DNA of 64,000 nt from Marinobacter sp. EhC06. Lineage in GTDB: Bacteria; Pseudomonadota; Gammaproteobacteria; Pseudomonadales; Oleiphilaceae. The notes below the pieces were generated by a model that did no database searches, was not told where the DNA came from, and saw only the letters and a list, made by a program, of their open reading frames with translations. The stretch spans positions 310,001-374,000 of the forward strand of contig NZ_LXYO01000012.1 in the NCBI RefSeq assembly GCF_001650915.1, read 5' to 3'. The position numbers and the translations under genes were made by a program. Of the stretch, positions 53,071 to 61,380 are shown piece by piece; within the stretch, counting starts at the first letter, position 1; each line of letters starts with the position of its first letter.

Positions 53071-54027
53071 TTAGTTTATCGGCTCAGGATGATTGACGAC
53101 GCAGCGGAAGCCTATGCTCCCTGAGTCAACAGATCCTCCGCTTCTCGCAAACACAGTATCACCGCCGCCAAAGCTACCCCCCATACCAGCCCAGTCTCGA
53201 ACAGTCTTCTCAGGATTTGCAGGATCTACCGGCTTCTGAGGACCTCCTGGATTATCAAAGCCGGCCTCCACGTAATAGTCAGATTTAAACCAATCCTGAG
53301 TCCATTCAGCGACGTTACCCGTCATATCGTGAATACCAATTGAATTTGGCGGATAGGACCCCACAGGACGACGCTCCATCACACTGAAATCATGGCTAAG
53401 CATGTTGCCCGATGGAGGTGTGCTCGGATCAATGTATTGCACGGGTCTCTGCAAATAAGTATCCGGAGCTTTTTCTCCCGTGTTGGTCGCATAAGGCACT
53501 TTCTTTCCCCGGCTTCTCGCTGCATATTCCCACTGAGCTTCCGTAGGCAGTGCAAAAGGTAAACCGGTTTGATCGCCTAACCAGGCGCAGTAGCCTTCTG
53601 CTTCATGGTAGTTTGGGGTCCTGGCGGGTTTAAGATGGAAATAAGGAGACAGGGGATCTTCACTTGGTTCGGCGATAAATTTCTCGTCATACCCCGACCC
53701 CTCATACAAGGAAATGTGTCCAACTTTCTCGTAATAGACGTGCATTTCTCCCCAAGTTGTCTCGTATTTGGAGATTGAGTAGCTATCGACGCTGACCTCG
53801 ACCGCAGGCCGGGCGTGATCCGTTAAAACTACATAAGGCGAACCATTCGAGTGTCCCACGTCACCCAACTCAAAAATACCTCCCTCAACAAATACCAGGT
53901 TTTCAATCGCTTTTTGCTTGATCCGCGAAACCGCATCGGCCGAGCCATTACCAAATCTCTCACATGCAGGTAATGAGGTTGCAAGCACCACCAACAAACC
54001 CAGCTGCAAACGGTTTTTCAGAACCAT
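53071..54027 (-). CDS. SUMF1/formylglycine-generating-enzyme-fold lipoprotein
   Basis: 318 residues. Lipobox TSLPAC with Cys at about 22, then the FGE-sulfatase fold: FVEGGIFELGDVG, SKYETTWGEMHVYY, ALPTEAQWEYAARS, IHDMTGNVAEWTQDWF and the C-terminal GSIGFRCV. The catalytic Cys pair of true formylglycine enzymes cannot be confirmed; many bacterial members are non-catalytic. It follows the LysM protein by 13 bases, so it may be the cognate periplasmic immunity or an accessory. That is inferred from context. Confidence 0.85.
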   Translation of the reverse strand: MVLKNRLQLGLLVVLATSLPACERFGNGSADAVSRIKQKAIENLVFVEGGIFELGDVGHSNGSPYVVLTDHARPAVEVSVDSYSISKYETTWGEMHVYYEKVGHISLYEGSGYDEKFIAEPSEDPLSPYFHLKPARTPNYHEAEGYCAWLGDQTGLPFALPTEAQWEYAARSRGKKVPYATNTGEKAPDTYLQRPVQYIDPSTPPSGNMLSHDFSVMERRPVGSYPPNSIGIHDMTGNVAEWTQDWFKSDYYVEAGFDNPGGPQKPVDPANPEKTVRDWAGMGGSFGGGDTVFARSGGSVDSGSIGFRCVVNHPEPIN

Positions 54028-54040
54028 ATGTAATTTTTCC

Positions 54041-56158
54041 TTAGCCGATCCTACAAATACGGCAGACGTTGAAAGGATCCATTTTCACGGGCCTTCCCGC
54101 AATTGCCCTTTGGCCTTGAAGCCCAAGTATGAACATGCGCTGATCCGCTTTGTTTTTCCCAATGAACGCAAAAAGTCGCTCAACATTCGAGTCAAAATCC
54201 TCTTGCCTCGCAAAACCTTCAGGGTTCATTCGCATAACGGTTTCCTCGAAATCGCGCCAACCCTGAAAGGTTTCCATTATCTGCTTAACAGCTGTAATTT
54301 TGATGTCATCGTCACCCCACAAATTAGGGGTCACCCACCAGTCATAAAGAATATTGTCCAATACCACCCCTTTTACTTCAGGAGGGGAATGCCTAAACAC
54401 AGAGTCCTCGGCCAACGCCAAATCGACGACCACGTTGTAAGCTAATTCATGACCCCGCTCCTCACGAGCACGGTTTACGAAAAACGACTCGACAAATCGA
54501 ACGATCTCTGTCGCCATGGAGTTGGCAAATTCTTCCGCAGCCGCAACGGCAGACAGTCCCCTACCAAGGGCATACAAACTAATTCGCTGGTACCACTCAA
54601 AGGCGGAACTATTCGAATCAAAGAGCTCTAAATATCTGAAGTCCACATCCATCAGTGCGTTGTAAACGAAATGGAGCATCCGAATGACTTTCTGAGTCTC
54701 GATCTCCAAGAGAAAGCTTCCGGATGGCCCCACGCCTAGCACAAGCCCGGCGTGTGCGTTTACATAAAATTTGCCAGTCTCCGGGCTGAATAACAGCCTG
54801 AGTTCGGCCTCTGCCCCAGCCCCCAACGCTGCCTCGACCTTCTTACCTACACGACAAAGCCTTTCCCACTCACGCTTATCGGTCAGTACGTCCTTCCAGC
54901 GCAATTCTCCCGACACCTCACAGCCGCCACGAATGCCTGCAAATACGCCTGCCTCGCCCCCCGCTTTTTGCCCGCTCTTCCTCGACGCAATTCCCTTGAG
55001 AGTGGGAAGGCCATCTTTTGTTGACACGTGGACATTGCCAGCAATAAGAGCTGAAGCGCCGGCGAAACCCGAGAGCGAGGCATTAATTGCAGCCTGAAAA
55101 TGCCCCAACGAAGCAACTCTTCGCTCGCCATCCCAGCCTCCAACCCGATAAGGAATCCTGATTTCCGAGCGGTTATTCACCGGAAACGCCTGCTCAACAC
55201 CAACCTTGCCCTGCGCCAGCGCATACTGCGCTTCCGCTTTCGCCTGGAAATGCACTTTTCCCTTGCGCGGATCAAATTCACCCGAAGCTGCCGCGCCGGC
55301 AGCAAAGCGCATGAACTGTGCCTCTGCGGAGGCATCAAACCCGGTTTCGTCGACCGCTTCCCGCCTGGCTTCCGCGTCTCCCCAGATGGACCAGGATGCC
55401 TCATCGTAAAACTTGTTCAACGTCGTCATAAGCGCGCCATTCTTATCCGGCTCCCAGAGGGTTGCGTTGAACTTGACGTTGAGTTCGCTACGGATAGCGT
55501 CTCGAAGCTTCGCTGGATCAACGCCGTTCTCGGTCAGCCACCCCTTGCTGCGCTCGCTGTCTCGCGATGCCATCGGATACCGGCGAGGGTGGTTCGCGAT
55601 CTTGTCAGAGCGCACGAAAGTGACGTGTTTATTGCCAGCCAACCGCTTTATCTCAGTAATCGGTGGGATGGACTGCATGTCGGTGGTCAGGACTGAGCGA
55701 GCCTCAAGTTCGTTTATCAGCCGCTCTTTCTCCTCCTGCACTTCAGACAACAGTTGCCCTTCGCCTTCAGTCGCGCCAAGTTCAGAATCGGTCTCGCCTT
55801 CATCGAGTCCGTCAAGCTTGCGGTAGAATTCGGTTATCGGACCACAAACAAATTCCTCTTCTTCGACCCACTCCGCCAATTCCGCCTCAGTCAAAAGAAT
55901 CAGCTCGTCCGCTCCGGTTACGTGAACAACTTCCACGATTTCTTCGGAACAGGATGGCTCCTGGGCAACAGAACCCACGTCACAGCTGGAGAATTGCTCC
56001 TCGTTAGCCGCCGGAATCTTGAGCGGTTGTCCCGGGAAGATTCGATCCGGGTTCTCAATTTCAGGATTCAGCCGCATCAGGCTGCTGAGGGTCGTTTGAT
56101 GCCGTTGTGCAATCGCACTGAGGGTGTCGCCGGAGCGAACGGTGTATTCAGAATTCAT
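54041..56158 (-). CDS. LysM-domain large protein, candidate T6SS cargo
   Basis: 705 residues. LysM domain 4-48 (YTVRSGDTLSAIAQRHQTTLSSLMRLNPEI). No signal peptide. The middle (about 260-420) is rich in Ala, Gly and Ser with beta-like alternation (FAGASALIAGNVHV, GEAGVFAGIRGGCEVSGEL). The end reads DPFNVCRICRIG, holding CxxC. No catalytic motif for amidase, lipase or nuclease is seen. It starts where the DUF4123 gene ends (1-base overlap) and follows VgrG and its adaptor, so delivery by a type VI spike is likely; a pore-forming or peptidoglycan-directed toxin is possible but unproven. Confidence 0.8.
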   Translation of the reverse strand: MNSEYTVRSGDTLSAIAQRHQTTLSSLMRLNPEIENPDRIFPGQPLKIPAANEEQFSSCDVGSVAQEPSCSEEIVEVVHVTGADELILLTEAELAEWVEEEEFVCGPITEFYRKLDGLDEGETDSELGATEGEGQLLSEVQEEKERLINELEARSVLTTDMQSIPPITEIKRLAGNKHVTFVRSDKIANHPRRYPMASRDSERSKGWLTENGVDPAKLRDAIRSELNVKFNATLWEPDKNGALMTTLNKFYDEASWSIWGDAEARREAVDETGFDASAEAQFMRFAAGAAASGEFDPRKGKVHFQAKAEAQYALAQGKVGVEQAFPVNNRSEIRIPYRVGGWDGERRVASLGHFQAAINASLSGFAGASALIAGNVHVSTKDGLPTLKGIASRKSGQKAGGEAGVFAGIRGGCEVSGELRWKDVLTDKREWERLCRVGKKVEAALGAGAEAELRLLFSPETGKFYVNAHAGLVLGVGPSGSFLLEIETQKVIRMLHFVYNALMDVDFRYLELFDSNSSAFEWYQRISLYALGRGLSAVAAAEEFANSMATEIVRFVESFFVNRAREERGHELAYNVVVDLALAEDSVFRHSPPEVKGVVLDNILYDWWVTPNLWGDDDIKITAVKQIMETFQGWRDFEETVMRMNPEGFARQEDFDSNVERLFAFIGKNKADQRMFILGLQGQRAIAGRPVKMDPFNVCRICRIG

Positions 56159-56952
56159 CAGGCAACTCCGTATGCCAAATGGTTATCAGCTGCTTCCAGA
56201 CGTGCGCCAGTCGAGACCTCAGAGTCAGACAGAATGGTGCGGATTTCGGCAAGCTTGATCCGCTCCCCGTGAACCACAGCCAGCTCTGCGTAACGGCTAA
56301 CCTCCTTTTCGGTTCGAAAACCCAGCGCGGATGCCTCATTGATCCATTGCTCCAACCGTGCTCGATCCTTGAAGTCGAGAAAGCGGCCCAACTTCTCGAC
56401 GAATTCATGCCTGGCGCTCTCTGACAGCGCCGTCACATGAATATCAGTAAGCAGAAACCAGCCTTCCTCAACGGCTTTCCTGGCGAGTTGCGAGCCATCT
56501 GAATCGAACCTGGAAAGCTCTCCGTCCGGCTGGAAGACCAGCCACTCTCTGACTGGCCCGCTAAAGCGAGCGCGTTCTTGCTCATTTAATGCAGACATCA
56601 GCCGCGTGAGCTGCTTGGGTGCGTAATAGCGCAAATAGGAGAATCCCCCATCCGGCATCTGCACACTGAGCAAACTGCGCAAATGACCCGCCACAAGCGG
56701 AAGGCTTTCATCCGAGACAACGATAATCGCTTTATCCTGCCAAACAGATGGGGCTCGCCAGAGCCGTGTGGCCTCGGAAGGTTTGACCAGACACGGGGTT
56801 ACTTCCAAAGCGGCTTCATGTGGTGTGCCCAAGAACAGATATTCCAGCTCGGGCTGATCGTCATGCTCGTAGATGAAGCGCGGTGCATCAAACAACGCAC
56901 CGTCGAAAAGAATGTAGGCCTTCGCCCTGGTTGTTTCATCCAGCCCTATCAT
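56158..56952 (-). CDS. DUF4123 T6SS adaptor protein
   Basis: 264 residues from ATG 56952, which overlaps the VgrG stop by 4 bases. The DUF4123 domain (about 10-140) contains AYILFDGALFDAP, YLFLGTPHEAALEVTPCLVK and IIVVSDESLPLVAGHLRSLL. DUF4123 proteins act as chaperone adaptors that load a neighbouring effector onto a VgrG. The next gene, the LysM protein, is therefore the likely cargo. The C-terminal 100 residues are helical and probably contact the cargo. Confidence 0.9.
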   Translation of the reverse strand: MIGLDETTRAKAYILFDGALFDAPRFIYEHDDQPELEYLFLGTPHEAALEVTPCLVKPSEATRLWRAPSVWQDKAIIVVSDESLPLVAGHLRSLLSVQMPDGGFSYLRYYAPKQLTRLMSALNEQERARFSGPVREWLVFQPDGELSRFDSDGSQLARKAVEEGWFLLTDIHVTALSESARHEFVEKLGRFLDFKDRARLEQWINEASALGFRTEKEVSRYAELAVVHGERIKLAEIRTILSDSEVSTGARLEAADNHLAYGVA

Positions 56953-59069
56953 GCAGTCACGCCCTCGCATGAACAGGATGAGAGGGCGCAGGTGCCATCC
57001 GACTTGCGCCCGCATTGCTTGACCAGTGCAACATCGTTCCTGGCCGCTGTTTTCAGCGCCTGCACCGAGCTTGGCGTGGGACCCGCTAAAGCCCGGGTTT
57101 CGGTTGCCGCAAGCTGTGCCGGTTCATTCGTATCGGAAATTTCACTCAGGCTGGCCGGCAGCGCAGGCCCCTGAGCTGACACCCCACTCCCACTCCCCGG
57201 CCCGCCGCCGGAATTCATACGCACCGAAGCCCCGGATACAGTCACCCCGCTGGGATCAAGTTTCAGAAAGCTGCCACCCGCCTTGAGCGTTAGCTCGGCT
57301 CCCGCCTCAATCACGACTTTCATGCCCGCCTTGTGGTGAATCTCGGTGCCGGCTTCAACGAGCTGGTTTTTGCCTTGTTTGCTGTGAAAACTGCCACCCA
57401 CGGATAGACTGTAATCACTTCCGACCGACTCACGCTGTTCGCCATCGACTGTGCGATGCTCGTTGCCTTTCACATGACTGAAATCATGGTTTTCCACAGT
57501 GCGGTGACTGTCGTTCCGAATCACCTCCGTGCGGTTGTTCTCGGTGAGCAGATCCAGGTCTTTCTGGGCATGGACGTAGATCTGTTCCTGGTCCGCCTCA
57601 TCTTCAAACCGCAGTTCGTTACTGCCCTCGCCCTTGTGGGTTTTGGTTTTTAATGTGGTGCGGGTTTTGTGCTCGGGCAGCCCATAGGGTGGCGTGTTGG
57701 TCACGTGATGGGTTCGGCCGGTGATGATCGGCTGGTCCGGGTCGCCGTCCAGGAACGAGACAATCACTTCGTGGCCAATTCGCGGCAAGGCCATGAAACC
57801 ATACTGGCCGCCGGCCCAGCCCTGGCTGACTCGGAGCCAGGCGCTGCTGTGCTCATCATTCTTTGAATAACGATCCCAGGGAAACCGCACTTTCACCCGA
57901 CCATATTCGTCGCAGTGAATCTCCTCGCCTTCCGGGCCGGTGACAATCGCGATTTGTGGGCCGTCCATCAGGGGGCGGTGCGGCGTCTGCGGGCACCAGG
58001 TCAGATCTGCAGGTATGGCCTTGAACTGGTTGTGGTACGTGGTGGGTTCGCTGCCGCCTTCCTCTTCCAGAGCCTGGGGCTGCGTTCCGGTGTGGGTGAT
58101 AGACGTTAGCAGCCACTCCCGATTGAGATTGTCACTATCATGCTCGGTCAGTTCCACTTTCGCGCCGGGGCTGAAATCCGGGCGGTTGCTCTCGCCGGAG
58201 GCGGTGCTGGCGTCATTGCGAAGGGATTGCAGTCTGGCTTCGGTAAAAGGCTGGCCACTGGCGTCGGCCTTGAAGCGGCCGGGGTAGTCGAAGTGCTGGT
58301 AGTCTTCCCGGTGCTTCAGATCACCAGAAGCATGCTCATGCACCAGGCCATAGGCGGGATTCCGGAAGGTGTAATCCTTCATTGCCACTGAGGCCACCCG
58401 CACCCGCTCTTCATACCGGAACCGATACACCGCCGGGCGCTGGGTGCTGCCGCCTGCTTTGGCGTTGTATGCTGCCGGCTCCAGTTTCGGAGCATCGCCA
58501 TGATGGTCGGCGATTATAAGCGCCGGCTGGGTGTCCCCGTCCACGCTCCCGTGTTCATAGCGATAATGCCAGCCCTCTTCAGCAGCGAGGCGCTCGAGAA
58601 AGGCCAAGTCGCTTTCTCGATGCTGAACACAATACTCCCTTTGCTCCGGGGTGCGCTTCAGATCGAAAACCGAATCGATAATGCCGCGTTCCTCAAGCAG
58701 AGTCCGCACGATCGTGTCGGTGCTCTGGGTCTGGAACATCCGGCTGTTGTGCATCATCCCAAGGCGCCAGAGCGGTGGCTGGATACTCAATTCATAGCGG
58801 GTACGCCGGTGACCGGCATCTCCCCGAACGAATTCGTTGACCACCCCGGTAAACCGCCGAAGAGGCATGCTGTTCTGCCAGATAACGAGATCAACCGGTT
58901 GCTCCAGAATCTCTGCAGCCCGAACGGATGGGTCGGTACTGGCCAGCTCAAGACAACCCTGAAACACCTCGGAAAGGCGCTCGGTCAGTGCGAAGCCAAC
59001 CACGGAAAATAAATCTGAGGGGAATCCGCCAACACGGGCGGTGAACTGCAATCCGCTTGCCTGGGGCAT
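56949..59069 (-). CDS. vgrG: Type VI secretion spike protein VgrG
   Basis: 706 residues from ATG 59069 (AGGGA about 10 bases before); a longer in-frame start at 59129 is less likely. Gp27-like part about 1-400 (FTARVGGFPSDLFSVVGFALTERLSEVFQ, YRYEHGSVDGD), then gp5-like OB domain with VRFPWDRYSKNDEHSSAWLRVSQGWAG and a C-terminal beta-helix of repeats. The tail adds 70 residues ending in a Cys cluster (CGRKSDGTCALSSCSC). No other T6SS structural gene is in the window, so this is an orphan vgrG island. Confidence 0.93.
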   Translation of the reverse strand: MPQASGLQFTARVGGFPSDLFSVVGFALTERLSEVFQGCLELASTDPSVRAAEILEQPVDLVIWQNSMPLRRFTGVVNEFVRGDAGHRRTRYELSIQPPLWRLGMMHNSRMFQTQSTDTIVRTLLEERGIIDSVFDLKRTPEQREYCVQHRESDLAFLERLAAEEGWHYRYEHGSVDGDTQPALIIADHHGDAPKLEPAAYNAKAGGSTQRPAVYRFRYEERVRVASVAMKDYTFRNPAYGLVHEHASGDLKHREDYQHFDYPGRFKADASGQPFTEARLQSLRNDASTASGESNRPDFSPGAKVELTEHDSDNLNREWLLTSITHTGTQPQALEEEGGSEPTTYHNQFKAIPADLTWCPQTPHRPLMDGPQIAIVTGPEGEEIHCDEYGRVKVRFPWDRYSKNDEHSSAWLRVSQGWAGGQYGFMALPRIGHEVIVSFLDGDPDQPIITGRTHHVTNTPPYGLPEHKTRTTLKTKTHKGEGSNELRFEDEADQEQIYVHAQKDLDLLTENNRTEVIRNDSHRTVENHDFSHVKGNEHRTVDGEQRESVGSDYSLSVGGSFHSKQGKNQLVEAGTEIHHKAGMKVVIEAGAELTLKAGGSFLKLDPSGVTVSGASVRMNSGGGPGSGSGVSAQGPALPASLSEISDTNEPAQLAATETRALAGPTPSSVQALKTAARNDVALVKQCGRKSDGTCALSSCSCEGVTA

Positions 59070-59223
59070 ATCTTCAATCCCTGAAGGTATGGTTATGTCC
59101 TGTTCCCGGCAGCCTTTGGCCAACCACATCCCTGGTTGGGCTACCGAATAACAACTGGCGGGAAAAGTACCAGCACTGACCCGGAAAATCCAGCGGCTGA
59201 TCGCAAAAACGGGAAGATGGCTA

Positions 59224-59251
59224 GGGTCAGATGAAATACTTCATCTGACCC
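59224..59251. repeat. Perfect 12-bp palindromic hairpin by the vgrG island
   Basis: GGGTCAGATGAA (59224-59235) and TTCATCTGACCC (59240-59251) pair fully around loop ATAC. It is 10 bases past the mmsB stop on the leftward strand and ahead of vgrG. No T tract. Hairpins of this type recur in gammaproteobacterial genomes as REP-like units; whether it also ends transcription is unclear. Confidence 0.65.
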
Positions 59252-59261
59252 CGATAGCGCT

Positions 59262-60149
59262 TCACTCGGGCTTGTAGAGCCGCTGGATACTGGAGAAGTC
59301 CAGATTTCCATTGCCCTGCCCCGCGTGGAGCTGGAACAGGTTGCGGGCCAGAGAGCCCATGGGAATGGAAGCCTGGTTCTTGACGGCGTTGTCGAACGCC
59401 AGCCCCAGATCCTTGGTCATCAGATTGACCAGGAAGCCGCCCTCGTAGTTACGGGACGCGGGTACGCCTTCCATCACACCTGGCCAGGGGTTGTAGACAT
59501 TCAGCGCCCAGTTGCCACCGGAACTCTGCTTCATGATTTCCGAGAGCACCGCCGGATCCAGACCGTTTTTCACGCCCAATGCCAGCGCTTCGCTGGTGCC
59601 GGACATAAGGATGGCCAGCAGCATGTTGTTGCAGATCTTGGCCACCTGGCCGGAGCCATGATCACCGGCGTGGAAGATGTTCTTGCCCATGGCATCGAGA
59701 ATCGGCTTGGCCTTGTTAAAGGCCTCTTCCGAGCCACCGCAAATGAAGGTCAGCGTACCGGCCTTGGCACCGCCCACGCCGCCGGACACTGGCGCATCGA
59801 GGAACGGGATGTCCTTGGCTCGTGCCACTTCGGCCACGCCCCGTGCTGTTTCCGGCGCGATGGTGGAGGAGTCGATAACCAGGGTACCGGCAGGCAGTTT
59901 CGCCAGCAGGCCATCATCCCCCAGGTAAACCGCTTCCACGTGTTGCCCGGCAGGCAGCATGGTGATGACACACTCAGCGCCATTGGCGGCTTCATGGGCC
60001 GTGTCTGCCGTTTTTGCGCCTTCGGACACCAGGGCAGCAACAGCGTCTTTGGACAGGTCGAATACGGTGACCTCGTGGCCCGCTTTCACCAGGTTACTGG
60101 CCATTGGGCCGCCCATGTTACCGAGGCCGATGAAGGTGATTTTTGCCAT
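59262..60149 (-). CDS. mmsB: 3-hydroxyisobutyrate dehydrogenase MmsB
   Basis: 295 residues from ATG 60149 (AAGGAG 8 bases before; the ATG at 60155 is too close to it). Rossmann motif FIGLGNMGGPMASNL, substrate motif DAPVSGGVGGAKAGTLTF, catalytic Lys in GSGQVAKICNN and TKDLGLAFD near the end. NAD-dependent step of valine catabolism. Last gene of the leftward valine cluster, though separated from the hydrolase gene by a long inverted repeat. Confidence 0.94.
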   Translation of the reverse strand: MAKITFIGLGNMGGPMASNLVKAGHEVTVFDLSKDAVAALVSEGAKTADTAHEAANGAECVITMLPAGQHVEAVYLGDDGLLAKLPAGTLVIDSSTIAPETARGVAEVARAKDIPFLDAPVSGGVGGAKAGTLTFICGGSEEAFNKAKPILDAMGKNIFHAGDHGSGQVAKICNNMLLAILMSGTSEALALGVKNGLDPAVLSEIMKQSSGGNWALNVYNPWPGVMEGVPASRNYEGGFLVNLMTKDLGLAFDNAVKNQASIPMGSLARNLFQLHAGQGNGNLDFSSIQRLYKPE

Positions 60150-60180
60150 GTTCATTCTCCTTGTTCTTATATTTCGCTAT

Positions 60181-60262
60181 TTGTCGGATTACGCTTTGCT
60201 GATCCGACCTACGATTTGGTTGCGCTCCGGGTAGGTCGGATTAGCGAAGCGTAATCCGACAA
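60181..60262. repeat. REP-like long inverted repeat
   Basis: Two 32-base arms (60181-60212 and 60231-60262) pair except at two positions that form G-T wobbles, around an 18-base loop. The ends read TTGTCGGATTACGC and GCGTAATCCGACAA. It lies between mmsB and the 3-hydroxyisobutyryl-CoA hydrolase gene and could act as transcription end, mRNA stabiliser or dispersed repeat. Confidence 0.8.
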
Positions 60263-60274
60263 CCAGGCCAGATA

Positions 60275-61345
60275 TCATTTAAAGAAATCGTCGATCCATG
60301 CGCTGTCCATTTCGGCAAGGGACGCATAGCGCCAGCGGGGCTGCTGGTCCTTGTCGATCAGAAGCGCGCGGATGCCTTCGGCAAACTCGCCCTTGGTCAG
60401 GCACTTGGTGGAGAGCACCAGTTCCTTGTCGAGAACTTCCTTGAGGCTGTCATGTTTGCAGCCATGCAGGTGCCGCCAGACCAAAGCCAGGGATGTGGGT
60501 GACGCACCAGCCAGGGAGCGGGTCGCCTTCGCCACCCATCCGTCGCCACCGGACAGCTCTTTCAGCTGGTTAACCGTTGCTTCCAGGGAGTCGGCATCAG
60601 TAACCCGGTTGATCTCATCGAAATGAGTGCGCACCGGTGATTCCGGCATGGCGTCAGCGCTCTCACGCTCGTATTGGCGAAGCACGCTACCGACCACCGC
60701 ATGGGGATCCTCGCCCTGCCAGTCGCGCTTGCAAAGCTCGGCAACAACCTCGGCCTTCAGATCATGCCGGATGAAGCGATCCGCAAGGCCGGTGAAGATT
60801 GCATCGGCACCGTTTAGGCGGGCGCCGGTCAGGCCCAGAAACAGACCGGTGCGGCCGGGCGTCCGGTTGAGGAACCAGCCGGCAGCTACGTCAGGGTAGA
60901 GACCGATGGTGATCTCGGGCATGGCAAGTTTCGAGGCTTCAGTCACCACCCGGTGGGAGGCGCCCTCCATAATGCCCATGCCGCCACCCATCACGATGCC
61001 GTGACCCCAGCACACGATCGGTTTCGGGAAGGTATGGATCAGGTAATCCAGTTCATATTCCTCATTAAAGAATGCCTCACCCTCACTGGCGCCCTGAGGC
61101 TCGGTCATGCTGCGATACAGGGCAACGATGTCGCCGCCGGCGCAGAACGCCTTGTCGCCCTCGGATTCCAGCCAGACGGCCTGGATAGCAGGGTCTTCCG
61201 CCCAGCGCTTCAGTTGCGGCGTCAGCAACCTGATCATCTCCAGAGACAACGAATTCAGCGTTTTGGGCGTATTCAGCCTGGCCACGGCGATCAGCGCGCC
61301 ATCGCCGGTTTTCCACTCTTCAAAGATAATGGGTTGATCACTCAT
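60275..61345 (-). CDS. 3-hydroxyisobutyryl-CoA hydrolase (crotonase fold)
   Basis: 356 residues from ATG 61345. Crotonase oxyanion regions include GDKAFCAGGDIVAL and IVMGGGMGIMEGAS, then the Glu-containing AMPEITIGLYPDVAAGWFL typical of HIBCH rather than short enoyl-CoA hydratases. The C-terminal extension (about 260-356) adds TKGEFAEGIRALLIDKDQQPRW. Releases 3-hydroxyisobutyrate for MmsB. Start is 35 bases after the crotonase stop. Confidence 0.9.
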   Translation of the reverse strand: MSDQPIIFEEWKTGDGALIAVARLNTPKTLNSLSLEMIRLLTPQLKRWAEDPAIQAVWLESEGDKAFCAGGDIVALYRSMTEPQGASEGEAFFNEEYELDYLIHTFPKPIVCWGHGIVMGGGMGIMEGASHRVVTEASKLAMPEITIGLYPDVAAGWFLNRTPGRTGLFLGLTGARLNGADAIFTGLADRFIRHDLKAEVVAELCKRDWQGEDPHAVVGSVLRQYERESADAMPESPVRTHFDEINRVTDADSLEATVNQLKELSGGDGWVAKATRSLAGASPTSLALVWRHLHGCKHDSLKEVLDKELVLSTKCLTKGEFAEGIRALLIDKDQQPRWRYASLAEMDSAWIDDFFK

Positions 61346-61380
61346 AACAGGTCCTTGAGCCAGCGTGTTTCGGGCCGGCT

